Source: Diploscapter coronatus
Lineage: Eukaryota > Nematoda > Chromadorea > Rhabditida > Rhabditidae
Assembly: GCA_964036155.1 (NCBI GenBank)
Contig: OZ038423.1
Coordinates: forward strand, 23,637,249-23,701,248
Direction of reading: 5' to 3'
DNA: 64,000 bases
Under the pieces are notes generated by a model that ran no database searches, had not been told where the DNA came from, and saw nothing but the letters and a program-made list of their open reading frames with translations. Made by a program: the position numbers and the translations under genes. This document shows, piece by piece, positions 11,995 to 24,463 of the stretch (position 1 is its first letter; each line of letters opens with the position of its first letter).

Positions 11995-13488
11995 TGCCGC
12001 CTTTAATTAGCAAAATTACTATAATTAACTAGTTAATTGGAGCAATTAACTCGAAAATGATCATAACTAATTCTTAAATATGCGACGATATAAAGGGGCT
12101 AGATGTGCGGAGAAATTGCAAATGTCAAAGAATTGGGGCGGGGATACAGCTAAAATGTATCCAAAGAAAATTCTAAAGCAAAAGCTAAATTTTTGAAAAG
12201 GGTTATTTAGGGGCAAAACCAAAATTAAAAAGTGCAAAAATACATTCCTGGTGGGAACCAAGCTGGGCAAAACTAGCACAAAATTTACGGTATGATAACA
12301 CTTTTATCGTTTTCTTTCAAATCAAATTCGTCGAAATCAGGTAAAAAATATCCTGGTTCGTTCTTTACACAAATTCAAACCAAATAGGACTGGACGGAGG
12401 TCGGAATTTTAAGTTTCCCGATTTTTTACTGAATATCCAAATTCAGACCCCGGCCAGATCAAACTTATATATTTGATGATTTTACAAAATAAATTATAGT
12501 ATATTTTGATCGAACGACACGAAAATGAGCAAGTTTCGAGAGGGTGCACTTTTTAAAATTTCCGAAATTCGCAATTTTGAAAAATGCGCCCTTTTTATGG
12601 TAACTGAAGACAAATCGCAGATGGTTTGGTTGAAGCGTAAAAGAATGGTAAAAATGAAAGGCATTTCGGATAACAAGTCACATTTGTGGGTTACTGTAAT
12701 TACAGAACCTCCTGTAAAAACTTATCAGAGTTTAGAGCTAGGAATGAAAAGTGAAAATGGCGAATTATACAGGAGGCTTAATTACAGTAGCCCTCAAATG
12801 ACAATGACATATTGTTCTGAAAAGAATGAGTTTTGGACGTTTTTAAAAATAAGGCATCTTGAAATTTTGTGAGGATTCGAAAAGATAAATGAAATGAAGT
12901 TGATAATTTTAGGGGTGGGATTTTTCAAAGTTCGAAAAATTCAACAAATTTGGAAAACTTCACCCCTCAAAAATAAATGAAACTTCGAGATAAAGCACAA
13001 TTTAGGGAGTACCAGAATAAATCGTTTTGCATGAGACAAAAATCGAAATCCCAAGATTCTAAAAGTCCTACATTTCAAAGGGAAAGTTTGTACGAAAGTC
13101 TACCTTACTAAAAATTCGAAGAAAAAACAAAAAATGAAGAGTATTGCACATTTCTATAATATCAGCATCTATATTTTAGAGTTTACGGAAAAAGGATAAA
13201 TAAATAGAAAAGTTGCCTAAATGCATATTAAAAAATTCACAAACGCTTAAAAGTATTGGAAATTTGAAATGACATAGTGAAATAAAATTTGCAAAGATCA
13301 CCTTTTCTTAAAAACTACTCTATTACTAATGTCAGAGAGAAATATTAGCATTTAGTAATGTAGTTAATTTTTAAAAGTCATTTCAAAAATCGTAAAAATA
13401 TGACTATCATAGATTTTCACGTTATGCTTTGTCGTGCTAAACCGTGCGGCATCGTTGCATCCTTTCCTTCCAGGCTCCGCCCACTTGC
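11995..13488. other. Intergenic region, no gene supported
   Basis: AT-rich spacer between the POLDIP2-like start and the DLGAP-like stop. A 115-codon ORF at 12525-12872 has no recognisable domain or splice context. It contains TTACTGTAATTACAG-like words that recur in nematode introns and spacers, so I treat it as repeat-derived non-coding DNA. Confidence 0.6.
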
Positions 13489-16400
13489 TTACAGAATCAT
13501 GACGTCGGCAGAGGCTGTCTCCTTCATGTTGCGTCCACGCAGTTTCGCCTCCTCGAGAGCCTTCCGACGCATCTCAGCGGCGGCTTTCTGAAAATGAAAA
13601 ATTTAATTTTTTGTCTAGCTTCTTACAGTAAAAGGAATCTATTGAATGTCGAGAAGTTATTAAAACTTCAAGAAAGTTTGAAACTTATGTTGAACTTTTT
13701 TTTCTTTTTTTTATATATATCTTTCATTCTACTGCCGGGATTAATTCTTGTGGGAAATAATATGACTTATAGTAATTCTGAAACCAATCAAAATTACTTA
13801 GAATTTGTCGGCCTAATTAATGAGCAAAAATTCGTCTTCTCTAGAAACAGTCAAATCTACTAATTTGCATAAAACCTGAAACTTGTCAAAGCCATTTTTT
13901 CAAATTCGATATTTCTTCAAAGAGCAAAAACCCTTGCCTGTTTCTCAGTTTGTTGTTCCTTTTGTTCATGGGTGAGTTTTGGTTTTGTGGGAACTTTGGG
14001 TCGGTGCACTGCGGGCCGAGTTCCGTTCTGAACGGGTTTTGTGCCGTTCATCCTGGAATGACCATTCTGTTGTACGGCATTTTCCGACTCTTTCAGATTC
14101 CATCCAGCCGCTTTCCAGCGTGTAACCTGAAAATCGGATTTGTGTCTATTCTGAAAAGCGTCCAATAAACTGAATTGAAAATATATGACTTATTGAAATG
14201 TGTAGCATAGGGACGATTTTATTATTTCTTTGAAACATAGTAATTTCCTACTCTTTGAAATTCCAAAATTCTTAAAATATGTTTCAAAAATACAACAAAT
14301 AACAATTTTCCGTAGTAGTCGATGGCTAATCCAAGCTTAAGATCTAAAAAACTAAAAGCACCTTTTCGAAGCACTCATCGACATCGGTCAGCTCGATGGC
14401 GATCAACGCCCAATAACCGTGGAGGTCGTCTAGCTTAGCCGGTTGGAGGTCGCCTTCTATCGGGTGCTAAACATTTGAATTTTTTGCAAAGAAAAAAATC
14501 ATTTTTCTTAGTTTTTTGATAATTCATGCTATTTCATACTAATTCCTTGCCACTTTTTCTAATTTTATGCTAATTTTTTTTTTAATTTACCAAATTCTTG
14601 TGGACCAGCTCGTCAAACTTTGCGAATTTCTTCTTGAGCAGGAGCTGTCCCTTTCCGATGGCAACCCGCAAGTGAGTGGCCGCGTCTTCAGTTACGGTAG
14701 AATCCTGTAAATTCGACAACTCAGAATATTCGGGATTTTTTAGAATGTTCTAAAAAGTTTTTTTTTTTTTTTTTTTTTTTAAATTAGTTCTCCTAATGAA
14801 TAAATGACAACGTAAAGCCGTAGTTTGTATAATTTCTTCGAAACATATCTTTCAAAACTGATAATTTCCGATTGGACTAAATGAAACATTTGGGTTCTTA
14901 CTTGCATTATTTTCGAGATCGTTTAAAGCATACTTGATTTGTCTTGAAAAAGCTAAAAACTACCGTCTCCAAATCTCGGCTCGCTTCATCGATCCTCTTC
15001 TGCAAGTCGCTGCGCGTCTTTTCCGACAACCGGGCGAAATCCTCTCCGGAATTTGGGATGGAGGACTGCAAAATTAAAGGAGTTTTAAGGTATTTAAAAA
15101 ATCAAGAAAAGTCTATAACTGTACCTCTTCTTTATGGCTGACTCCGTTTGAAATGATCGGATCGGGCGAATTTTCCGGAGCGTCCTTTTCGAATCCATTC
15201 ACATCTCCGTTGATTTCAACAGGCTTCTTCTCGACTTCAGAAGAAGAGTGCCCGTTTTCTTCGGATTCCTGGAATTTTACCATTTCTACTTGGGTTTCGA
15301 AACTTGAATAAATTGGTTTTTATTAGAAACCCTATATTGCGTAATTCTTAGGCCATTCATAATAATAATAATAATATCTTATCATTCAAGATATCCTTAA
15401 AAGAAAGATCAGATATGTTTCAATTTGATATGAAACACGAAACTAATATCTAAATGGTAATAATCATCTTCGATATAATTCATAAATAACAAAATTAAAA
15501 TCCCAACCTCATTCTCTTCATCCCTCGATTCTTGCCCGGATTTCTGAACCCCGTTGTCGTTCTGCTGTGTCAGAGTGGCGTTCGAATCGTTCGTCGAGGC
15601 TTCATTCCCGAATGAAACTGGCGTTTCCAGGCAGCAGGGCTGGAATTTAAAAATTTTAAGATCAAATTTTACTTTTTTTTAAATTTTATATAGCCATTTT
15701 CATAAAATTTCCCGATTCTTAATGAAAAATTTTTTAATTTAAAATCTAACCTCTGGCTGGTTGATGAGAATTCGGTGTGGTTGGATCTTTTCATTTTCCG
15801 CCGCAGCCGAGTTGCTCTTCTCCGCACTGCACAAATGCAGGCTGTCGAACTTGGTGATCAGAGACTGAAAATAGTAAATATGAACTCCAATGATTTTTTA
15901 TTAGAGCGAAAGCGACGAGGGAAGCTGCTCGAGCAAAATTCGAGACCTTCAACGAACTTTGAAACATATTTCGAATCGATAGGAAGTGTGACGTAGTATC
16001 TCGATTAAAAAATAAATTAATTGCGTCACATTTTAAAACTTACTAATGTTAGAAGGTATGAAATTTCAGAGGCTAAATATTCTATCCCATCGTTTTTAGA
16101 AGGTAGAATATTCTTCTGCACATTTTTAGAGGGATCGACTTTTGTAATTTTTAGATCGATGATTTTTTCTTCCCTTTTAAAGAGTAGCATTTTTTAAATT
16201 TTCTAACCTTAATTGGAGCCGGAGTAGAGACGTCGTTGCCCATGGCTCTGGGCTGTGGAAAGGCAGCCGAGTGGTCGAAGGACGAGTTAGCGAGCGGGGT
16301 CCGAGACTGGGAATTGTTGCTGTGAAGGGACCTGCAAATTAGAATAGAGGTAAGTTAGAACAAATTAAATTAGCTGTTAAAGATTTTCAAAGATTAGGCC

Positions 16401-19400
16401 AGCTGAATTTTCTTTCTAGAAATCCAAAGAGGGATTTTTTCCTGTAGAAATTTGCAAGTTCTACAGAAGAAAGGACCACTTATTATAGAAAAGAAAAAAT
16501 CCTGATAGAAAATTTTATAAAATACAAAAAAATCAAAATAAATTCCGAAAAATCGTAAATCAAGATATCGCTCGAGTATTATTGATAAGTTGCTAACTTT
16601 CTCTTTGCTTCGAAGGGTGAAAATTTACGATCCAAAAATGGACGCGACTGGCTACAAAATGATCGTATAGAAAGTGAGTAACCTTCTGTTTTCGCTTCTC
16701 TCGAATTTCCATACTATTTCTCGATGTTCTATTCCTCTCAAACTCATTTTCAATGATATCTCCTCTTCTTTCTATCTTTTCCCTCCTCCTCTGACCGTTC
16801 TCTCCTCTCCCAAGTCAAAACGATTCACACTTCGTAAGCAATGACAAAGACCCCAAAGCATGAAAAACAAATTTGCATCATACTACAGAAAAGGGAAATT
16901 TCTGGGAATCATGGAAATTAGAATAGAGAACTTTGAAATTAAATGGTTTTTTGAAGTTAAAAATTGGGAAGTTTTAAAAAATCGATAGAAAGCATGATAC
17001 TTATGATTTCCTAAAACTCGAGATTTAAAACAAAAGGCAAAACCTAATGAATAAGAATTTCCTTCTATAAAGAATGACGAATATACTCTCCAATATTGAA
17101 GGTGAGATTAGTGGATGGAGAAATAGTGAAGGAATGAAATGAGTTAGAGAAAGAGTATGGAGAAATAGTGAGGGATTTTGAGAGTTAGAAAATCGGATAT
17201 TTGAAGGCAGGATATAATAGATATAGATAACCGAGGTCGATTAGAAAGGAAGAGATAAGTAATAATAGTACGCGAGAAGCCTTGGGATAGTAGTACAAAG
17301 AGGACTTTTGTTTGAGAATCTTTCTGGAAAAAACAAAAAAGGTAAGTTACATGAAATTTTCTGAGAAAAAATCGAAAAAAATACGAAAATTGCATCCCAC
17401 TTTCATGATTCAATATGCTTTTCGAGTTTTGAGCAAAGAGGAGAAAAAGAAAGAAGCAGAGAAATAAAAAAACAAAACATGCTTAGCAATTTGACACTCG
17501 GAGGGCCGTTCATGGCTTGCCTGAGTGAAGGAAGGAACGGAGACCGGAAGCTTTCGGAAGGAAAGGGAAAATGATAGATGAATTGAGAAAGAGTGGAGGA
17601 AAATTGGAGAGGAAAAGAACGAGAAAAAGAAATAACAGGGAATTTTCAGACAAGAACAGATAGAGAAAAGGGGAAATAGTATGGGCTTTATAATAGAAGA
17701 AGGCGAATAGAAAATTTATAAAAATTAGAGAGTCTAGAATTTCAAGAGCCCAAAGAAGAAAATCAAAACTTCTCAGAAATCGAAATATCTTGATTCAGAC
17801 GGTCAGAAAAATAATAAAGACGAGAGAGAAGGGCAAAGTGAGAGAATAGGGAAGAGGTAGAGATTTGACATGACACCGAGAGAAGTGGGTGCGACGCCTC
17901 GGGGCGCGAAACGTAAGCAAAGACAATTAGAGAAGCAAAACTTTCTCTCATCCCACACTTAAAGGATAGCCCGAGAAAACCGTTTGGCACATAAAATTTC
18001 CAATTTTGAAACCAATCGAAATAATCTTTCATCTAATGGTGAGGGATAGGCACTACGAACACCATCTAAGATATCCTTAGATCAGATATACAGAATCTCG
18101 AACCTACCCAGTATTGGGGAATAGAAAAAGGGAACTGGCAGACATACGAAATCTAGATTGAAATCAAAATTCCTAGAAGTCAAAACCTTTGAATAAATTC
18201 TAGAATTTATGGGATTATATGAAGATCTCGTATTCATACCATTTCATTATTCCTGAAAAGGAGAAACCTATTTCTATGATAATTCTTGGAGTAAAATGGA
18301 AATTTTCCGGCTTTTCAAAATTAGCATTTCAAAAGATGACCATATTATAGAAGTAGCATATTTTATAGCATAAAGGAAACGTTCGGAAAGAAACGGGTAA
18401 AGCTGGAATTTCTTGCCTCTTTTCCTAGACTTCTAGTAAAGTGCTTCGGTTTCAACTTTTCTAGCGAAGAAAAAACGAAACTCGATTTGAAATCCGTAAA
18501 GTTCGATTTTCTGCTGGTCAAAATCAATGAAATGAAAAAACGCCACTTGAAAACGGGTAATTCCCACTTAACTTCCACGAAAAAGTCGAGAATTTAACGT
18601 ACAAATTAGGGATTTTCGGGACAAAAAGTGAATTTTTCTAATTTTAAAGTCCGTCTTTTCTCAAAATAGCACTTGTAAATGTCGGGATAATTTGACAAAC
18701 AAATCAATCAAAATGACACGGATGAATTGATAAATCGGCTGATTTAATTTGATATGAAATTCGAGTTTTAGAAAGGGGATTTCATAAAGACATAGCAAAT
18801 CCTGCGCGCCAGATAAATTAGCGACACCCAATAAAAATGACCGGCGAAAAGAAGGGATGACAGAAGCTTCGCCCTGTGTTGAAGAATGCGAAAAGAAAAC
18901 CGTCTGGAATATTTGCGACATAGTTTTACAGGTTATTACAATTGGTATAAGATTCTTGGAACGAAAAACTGAACTGAACTAGAGCGCAAAAGATATCAAA
19001 GAAAATTAGATGAAATGAAATGATAAAATAATTGACACCCTGATGATGGATGGGGTATCAATCAGTGTATAGATTGATATGCTTTAGATTATGTTTCAAG
19101 AAAGGGCAAAATCGAAATTATCCTGCGAAAATTTCGATACTTTCAGAGGTCAACTCATTGTCAGCTAATTTTAGAATATTTTCAGAAAAAGTACAAAATC
19201 TACATCTTGAAGAGAGACTTTGATATGATAATTTGAGGTGATATATTTAGAAAAAATATTGTATGTTTTAAAGAATGCACAATTTAAAAAATCTTCATAA
19301 CTTTCAATAGCCCAGAAGGAATAAAGCCATTACAATGGTTTTTGTAGGTTTCTAAAAAAAGGCATAAGATTGACACTTAAAAGAGTTTGATATAACTATT

Positions 19401-22400
19401 TTTTAATGAAAATTTAAAAATTCAGAACTTAGGAATGACTACGTTCCAAGTTTCCTACTTCTAAACTAAAAACCCAATTTTCTCCTAATTTACATAATTA
19501 GTGTAGTGGTACTAATTGTAAGAAAATAGGCCTAAAGTTCGGGTCCCTTGAGAATTTTTGTAAAAATGAAATCATTCTAGCAACTAAGCTACGGATAAAC
19601 ATCCAGGCGGGCTAATTAGTGGGCTCTTCATGGACATATAAGACTAGGGCCAAGATTCGTCTCAGAAATGAGATACGATTGTCTTGGCCAAAGAGAGTGA
19701 GATACTGGCAAAATCTATCTTTCTTTCTCTTTCTTCACTTACCATACTATTTCTCTTTCTCCCCATCTTTCTTCCTCTAAACTTTCAACACTATTTCCAC
19801 CTTCTCTATCTTAGTTTCCAATTTCCCATACTATTTCTCATTAATTTCTTCCTCTACCCCCTTATTCCTCTATTATCCTCCTAAAAGTCCCAAGCACATA
19901 TGGCCGTATGTTGAAAAACCTCTCCTTCCACTTCCTTTCTTGTAAGAATGCTAAGGACGTGATAAAAACTTTAACAAAACCCTAGGAAACCAGTATTGGT
20001 ACGATTTTCTCTAGTCGCACGTTTAGGGATAGGGAACTAAAGCTGGCTGAAATATTTTTCGGGAATTAGCATGTGGCTTTTTAAAATAACTGCACGTTAT
20101 AGGGTAGATCGACAAAACAGGCTGATATAAAAATGGAATACCTTTTCGTTTCGTTCATTTTTAGAGAATAGGTTGAATCAATTGAAAATAAAAATGAATT
20201 TCTTTGGAGGAAATTTTGAGCAGAAAATCTGACGTCAGGGAAAATCGATTTTATCAAAGGTTGATAAAACCGAAATTGGTTCAGGGGTAAATAGTGCCAT
20301 TCAACAACTACTTCTTTGGTGATAATAAAAGAAAAATTATGTCCGAGAAATGCTACAAATAAAGACTTCAAAATAGTAGAGATAAATTTCAATTTGATAT
20401 GATTTTTGAAAATGGATCAACTAAATGACAATCTTCTCTTTTATAAAAAAAATATCGCAATTGCTCCCATTAAACTAAACTGAATGCTCTAGAAATAAGT
20501 AGGTCATCTCTATCTATTGAACAATTTTCAACGACCGTTTCAATTCATAGGGACTTCTAGCATGAAAATAATGGAATAATGCTTGTTTGATATCGAAAAT
20601 AGGAAAACATCAAACCCTATCTCTCCCGTCAGATATTTATTTTTGCATAGACTAAATTGACCTATTCTGACATTTATCACCTAGGCGCGTAAAATCTATT
20701 CAACGAGCCAAATAGCCCATGGAAACAACTCTCATCTCTCGCCGTATGCTAAAGAACAGAAACAGAAAATTGGGCAATTCAGGGGTATATTTGACAGTAA
20801 AAGTCGAATGACATGATAACTATGAGTGAAAGGTGGGAAAGTTTTTCACACCCCCGTTTTCATGAATGAACTCCCTAACAATAGGGAGTTATTTCCCTCA
20901 AAAATGTGTAGTGATCAGATAGCCTGGGAAGTTATAGAGTTATGAATGACGTTTTCGGTAAAAAATAGGAAAAGTCAGGGTAATCGCTATTCATCGACTC
21001 TATATTTTTTGGTTTAGAAGGGAGAATCATAACCGAGAATTAGCAATGAAAAGCTTGCTTCATAAATATCATTTCTAAGCCAATGCGATTCTTTTTATAC
21101 ATTCCATGCCTCACTTGAAAAACGATTTAGTGGATCAAGAGGTCAAAAATACTATTTCTGAAACATACGCTAAAAATTCCAATATTTGTACAGACTGAAG
21201 GATAAACCAAGGTATCGCTGAAATTGAACACCTCTAGAAACGTTAAAAACTAGTAAATGTCAGTGAAAGCATTCATTCTAACTTTTGCAAGAGTAAAGTC
21301 GCATCCTTCCTTTTCCCTTTATTTTTCTCTATTATACAATTGTGTTGGCTTGTATTTTGTATGGCGCGCTAACTTTACAACGCTAAATTGTTGTTCGTCC
21401 CATTATTTTGCTGTAAACGCCTAGGTGAAATCGCCTTAACCTAACCGAGAATGCAAAATAGGGCATTATTATTGGCAAAACATCAAAAATTATTATCTGG
21501 CCTAGAAATATAAATCTTAGAGTGGACCCCAAAAGTTATTTTTTATTTCTATGAAAATTGATGCATAAGGGGATCCGAAATAACATTTTCTTTTTAAAGA
21601 AGTTTGCAAAAACCGGATCTGATTTTTCCCTAAAAACTTAATTCATTAAATCTACGTCAAAATCAAAATGATTGATGAATTCCAAATTTCAAGGTAAAAC
21701 CACCAAAGATGTACTCGAAAAGTACCATCTGTTACCTATTTCGTCTTTCTCAAAATTCTCTATTTCTCATCCTATGTTGAAAGATAGGGGAAGAAAACAG
21801 GCTGGAACATTTGCTACTTATTCATCCCTTACCTAACCTTGTCGTCAAATTTAGGTAATCCATTGTTTCTTTCCCGCTAAAGTCACTCGTCTCTTGCAAG
21901 AGTTCATGAAAAATGCATGGTTTTGTGCATTTTCAAGTTCCTCTCTTGCCTTGCCTCGCCATGCCAAATCCGGTCAAAATAGGGCAAAGACAAGCTTTCG
22001 GGTAAATCAAAATTATTCGTAAATTTTCGCGTTTGACCGTAAAATTAATGGCCAAACAATTACGTAATGCACATTTTATGCGTCTCTAGATAATAGAAAG
22101 ATAGAATAACTAAAAGTCCATTTAATGCTTTTTTTCTAGGTTTATCAATTTTAGAAGATCATAAAATTGTTAGAAATTTTGGAAAAGTCTAAGTATGTTT
22201 CAAATTTATGTTTCTCTAGAAAATAATAGAACTGTTTGTTTGATCTGAGAGCTAGCGAAATCATGATATATCTATTTTCAAGCGCTTTCAGATGATGAAA
22301 GATTTAGAATGAAAAGATTAGGGAAATTTATCTATTCTCAAGACTTTCCTCGAAAATAAAAAAAAAAACATTAACTAACCTAGTTGGGGTGGACCAGTAG

Positions 22401-24463
22401 TCGGTTTTGGGCTCTCGAAATTGTTCCAGACGGCGCTCCACCAGACTTTTGCCCAGCGCACGAACGGGGGAATCCTGTGCGGGAGAGGTAGGTCTGAAAA
22501 TAATTTTTGCTTTCACCTTGAATCTAGAATTTTAATACTTATTAGTGTGTTCTCAATTATTTACAATCAAACTTTGAAAAATTAGTTTTCAGATATCTAT
22601 TCGGTAAGACTTATCCAAACTAGTTCAATAAAAGCTATTCTTCTAAAGTCAGTTTTATCAGAATACGAAGATTTTTTGATGAAATAGAAACGAGGAATAA
22701 ATTTCTCGCTAGTTTTTGAAGCAATTTTCTGCGCTTAAGGAAAACCCCTTACTTGGTATATCCATTTAGTGCTCTGGAAATGCGAATGTAGGAGGGCGTT
22801 TTGTAAACGGGCTCGAAATCGGTCGATGCGAGGTTGTCCTCCGACATAAAAGTGTGCTGCACGCCAGACATCTCTTCCGGAATTTCCTGGAAAATTAAAA
22901 CTCATTTTTTCTCCAAAAATGTAAATAAAGCTAATTTTCTGTAGATTTTGAGGCAAATTTCGTATTTTTCTTCCAAAAATTAGACATCAAGCGCGTTTTA
23001 CAGCGGTCTTTTTTTCTATAGAATTTCATTTAAAAATTAGAAAAAAAAATCGCATTAAATACGTTTCATTTAGAAACTTGATAGGACACCTTTAAAAATG
23101 CCGTGTTCATAAACTGTCATACAAACATTTTTAGGGTGTTAAACCGAAAAGTAAACAACGTTTCAAATATACGAACAGAGTGGATAATTTAAACTTTCGA
23201 TTTCAGTAATTAAAAAAAAGACTCACGATGCCCCTCTGCATGGTGACGTGAGCGAGATTGCCTTCGGACGCGTAGAATCTGGGCGACTTCAAATTCGACT
23301 CTCTTCTTGGAGTCGAGTCCATAGGTTCATCGTCGATGGAACTGGGCTGAAAGAATATTTCAAAGTCTTTATTTTTTAGTTTTAAGGATATGTTTCAAAA
23401 TTTGCATAAAGTATAATTCTATATCTTTCAATAGTAGTGCTGTAATTGTTTGTTTGTAGCAATAAAAATAATTTCGATCTCAAACTCATAAAATACGTTC
23501 CAAAATTTTCATAAAATACCATTTTTTTGCTTTCAAGTATTGGCTAGTAGAGCAAGTGGATTAAGATTGAGAAGCAAATCGAAACGAACCAAAATATTGT
23601 CGTTGCTCTGGTTGACTTTGGCCTTTTTCTTTCTGCCCGAAAGACGACTCCATGCAGCTCCAAATCTGGACGAAACAGAAGTCGGTGCGGAGGGCACAGA
23701 GGGAGTGGATGGAGGCGTAAAGTATTGGCTGAAAAATTTGTTTTTTAATTATTTTTTTCGCCCTTGTTTTTAATTTTTAGTCTTTTAGATGAGTTTAAAA
23801 ATTCATTAAAGCTCGTCATTTTCATTAATTACAATGCGAAATCACGAGGCTTGGCTTCTCAAAACTCGAAAATTTTGAAAATAAACTTCACCAATGAGAG
23901 AACATTTTAAAGTCTAAAGTTGCAGAATAATTTTTAAAAAATCGCTATCTCAAGAAATCAACTCACGTGTTCTCCTTCTCATCGCCACTCATGTCTTCCG
24001 GAGCATTGTGTTCCGCATCGAGTGCCGCTCCGTTCGACATTCGGCCATTGGTTCCATTGGCCTCTTTCGCATGAACGGCCTGTAATAATCTCCATAGTCG
24101 AACTATCTAATCTCATGGAAAGTCCATAAAATTTAGAGGAGCCACTTTTTAAAATAAAAATATAGTCGATTTTAAAAGGTTCGATGAAATTTCGAAAGAG
24201 GATTATTTTTATGATGTCTGAATTTGCTACCTGATTCCGCTTAGCGACCGGGCTCCTGCTTCGGATCCGACGACCGATGCGGCCCAGAAAATTGGCTACA
24301 AAAACGATTAAAATTTTCTTTGTAATTATCAATATTCGTTGAAAATTGCTAAATTTGATATTTCTTTGGAACTTTTTTTTTTTGAGAAAAAACTCTCACT
24401 TATTGACGCCGGTTGTTTTGGTCTTTCCTTGCCGAGCTCCTTGTCGCGCTGTGGTTCATCCAT
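13489..24463 (-). CDS. DLGAP/GKAP/SAPAP-like synaptic scaffold protein
   Basis: Sixteen exons encode 623 aa: 24400-24463, 24231-24295, 23967-24079, 23590-23728, 23227-23346, 22753-22886, 22380-22493, 16208-16331, 15751-15864, 15508-15639, 15125-15268, 14964-15065, 14591-14704, 14362-14466, 13938-14126, 13489-13587. The N-terminal two thirds are Ser/Pro/Asn-rich and look disordered. The C-terminal GKAP-homology region starts near residue 510: YWALIAIELTDVDECFEK, then WKAAGWNL (compare the family's KANGW), a Pro/Lys-rich linker, and a basic helix KAAAEMRRKALEEAKLRGRN. In mammals these proteins link PSD-95-type MAGUKs to Shank at synapses. The tail reads ADVMIL rather than the family's TRL-type PDZ ligand. 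The last intron is GC-AG. The 6-kb intron 16332-22379 is supported because exons 7 and 8 join in frame (AG/G). The start follows a CTTTTAAG acceptor-like site. Confidence 0.86.
14758..14780. repeat. Homopolymer T23
   Basis: An uninterrupted run of 23 T (A on the gene strand) in a DLGAP-like intron; its length may be subject to sequencing error. Confidence 0.9.
16687..16810 (+). repeat. Pyrimidine-rich repeat array (CTATTTCTC / TCTATCTTT words)
   Basis: Contains ATACTATTTCTC and TTTCTATCTTTTCCC, words shared with arrays near 19711, 26703 and 46855 and, on the other strand, near 17101, 17519, 27397 and 41990. Confidence 0.6.
17101..17195 (-). repeat. Purine-rich (inverted) repeat array
   Basis: GGAGAAATAGTGA occurs twice 42 bp apart (17117 and 17159); on the minus strand this is the same TATTTCTC word as in the pyrimidine-rich arrays. 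Confidence 0.6.
17519..17691 (-). repeat. Purine-rich repeat array
   Basis: GGAAGGAAAGGG, GAGAAAGAGTGGAGG, GATAGAGAAAAGGGG and AAATAGTATGGG words; inverted relative to 16687-16810. Confidence 0.5.
19711..19885 (+). repeat. Pyrimidine-rich repeat array
   Basis: CATACTATTTCTC occurs twice (near 19743 and 19827), with ACACTATTTCCACC between, separated by TCTATCTT-type stretches; unit length is roughly 40-60 bp. Confidence 0.65.

Larger units (their letters stand above)
16332..22379 (-). other. 6,048-bp intron of the DLGAP-like gene
   Basis: The donor CAACTAG/GTTAGTT and acceptor TTTGCAG/GTCCC join a phase-2 codon (AGG) between flanking exons. No exon with splice sites and coding character was seen inside. 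It holds pyrimidine- and purine-rich repeat arrays (16687-16810, 17101-17195, 17519-17691, 19711-19885) and several copies of a GATAGGG/GGCTGG module near 20021, 20092 and 21776. An internal promoter is possible but nothing proves one. Confidence 0.75.

Noticed and set aside
12525..12872. 115-codon ORF on the plus strand between two minus-strand genes
   Set aside because: No domain, no splice context, and carries repeat-like words (TTACTGTAATTACAG); could only be rescued by expression data.
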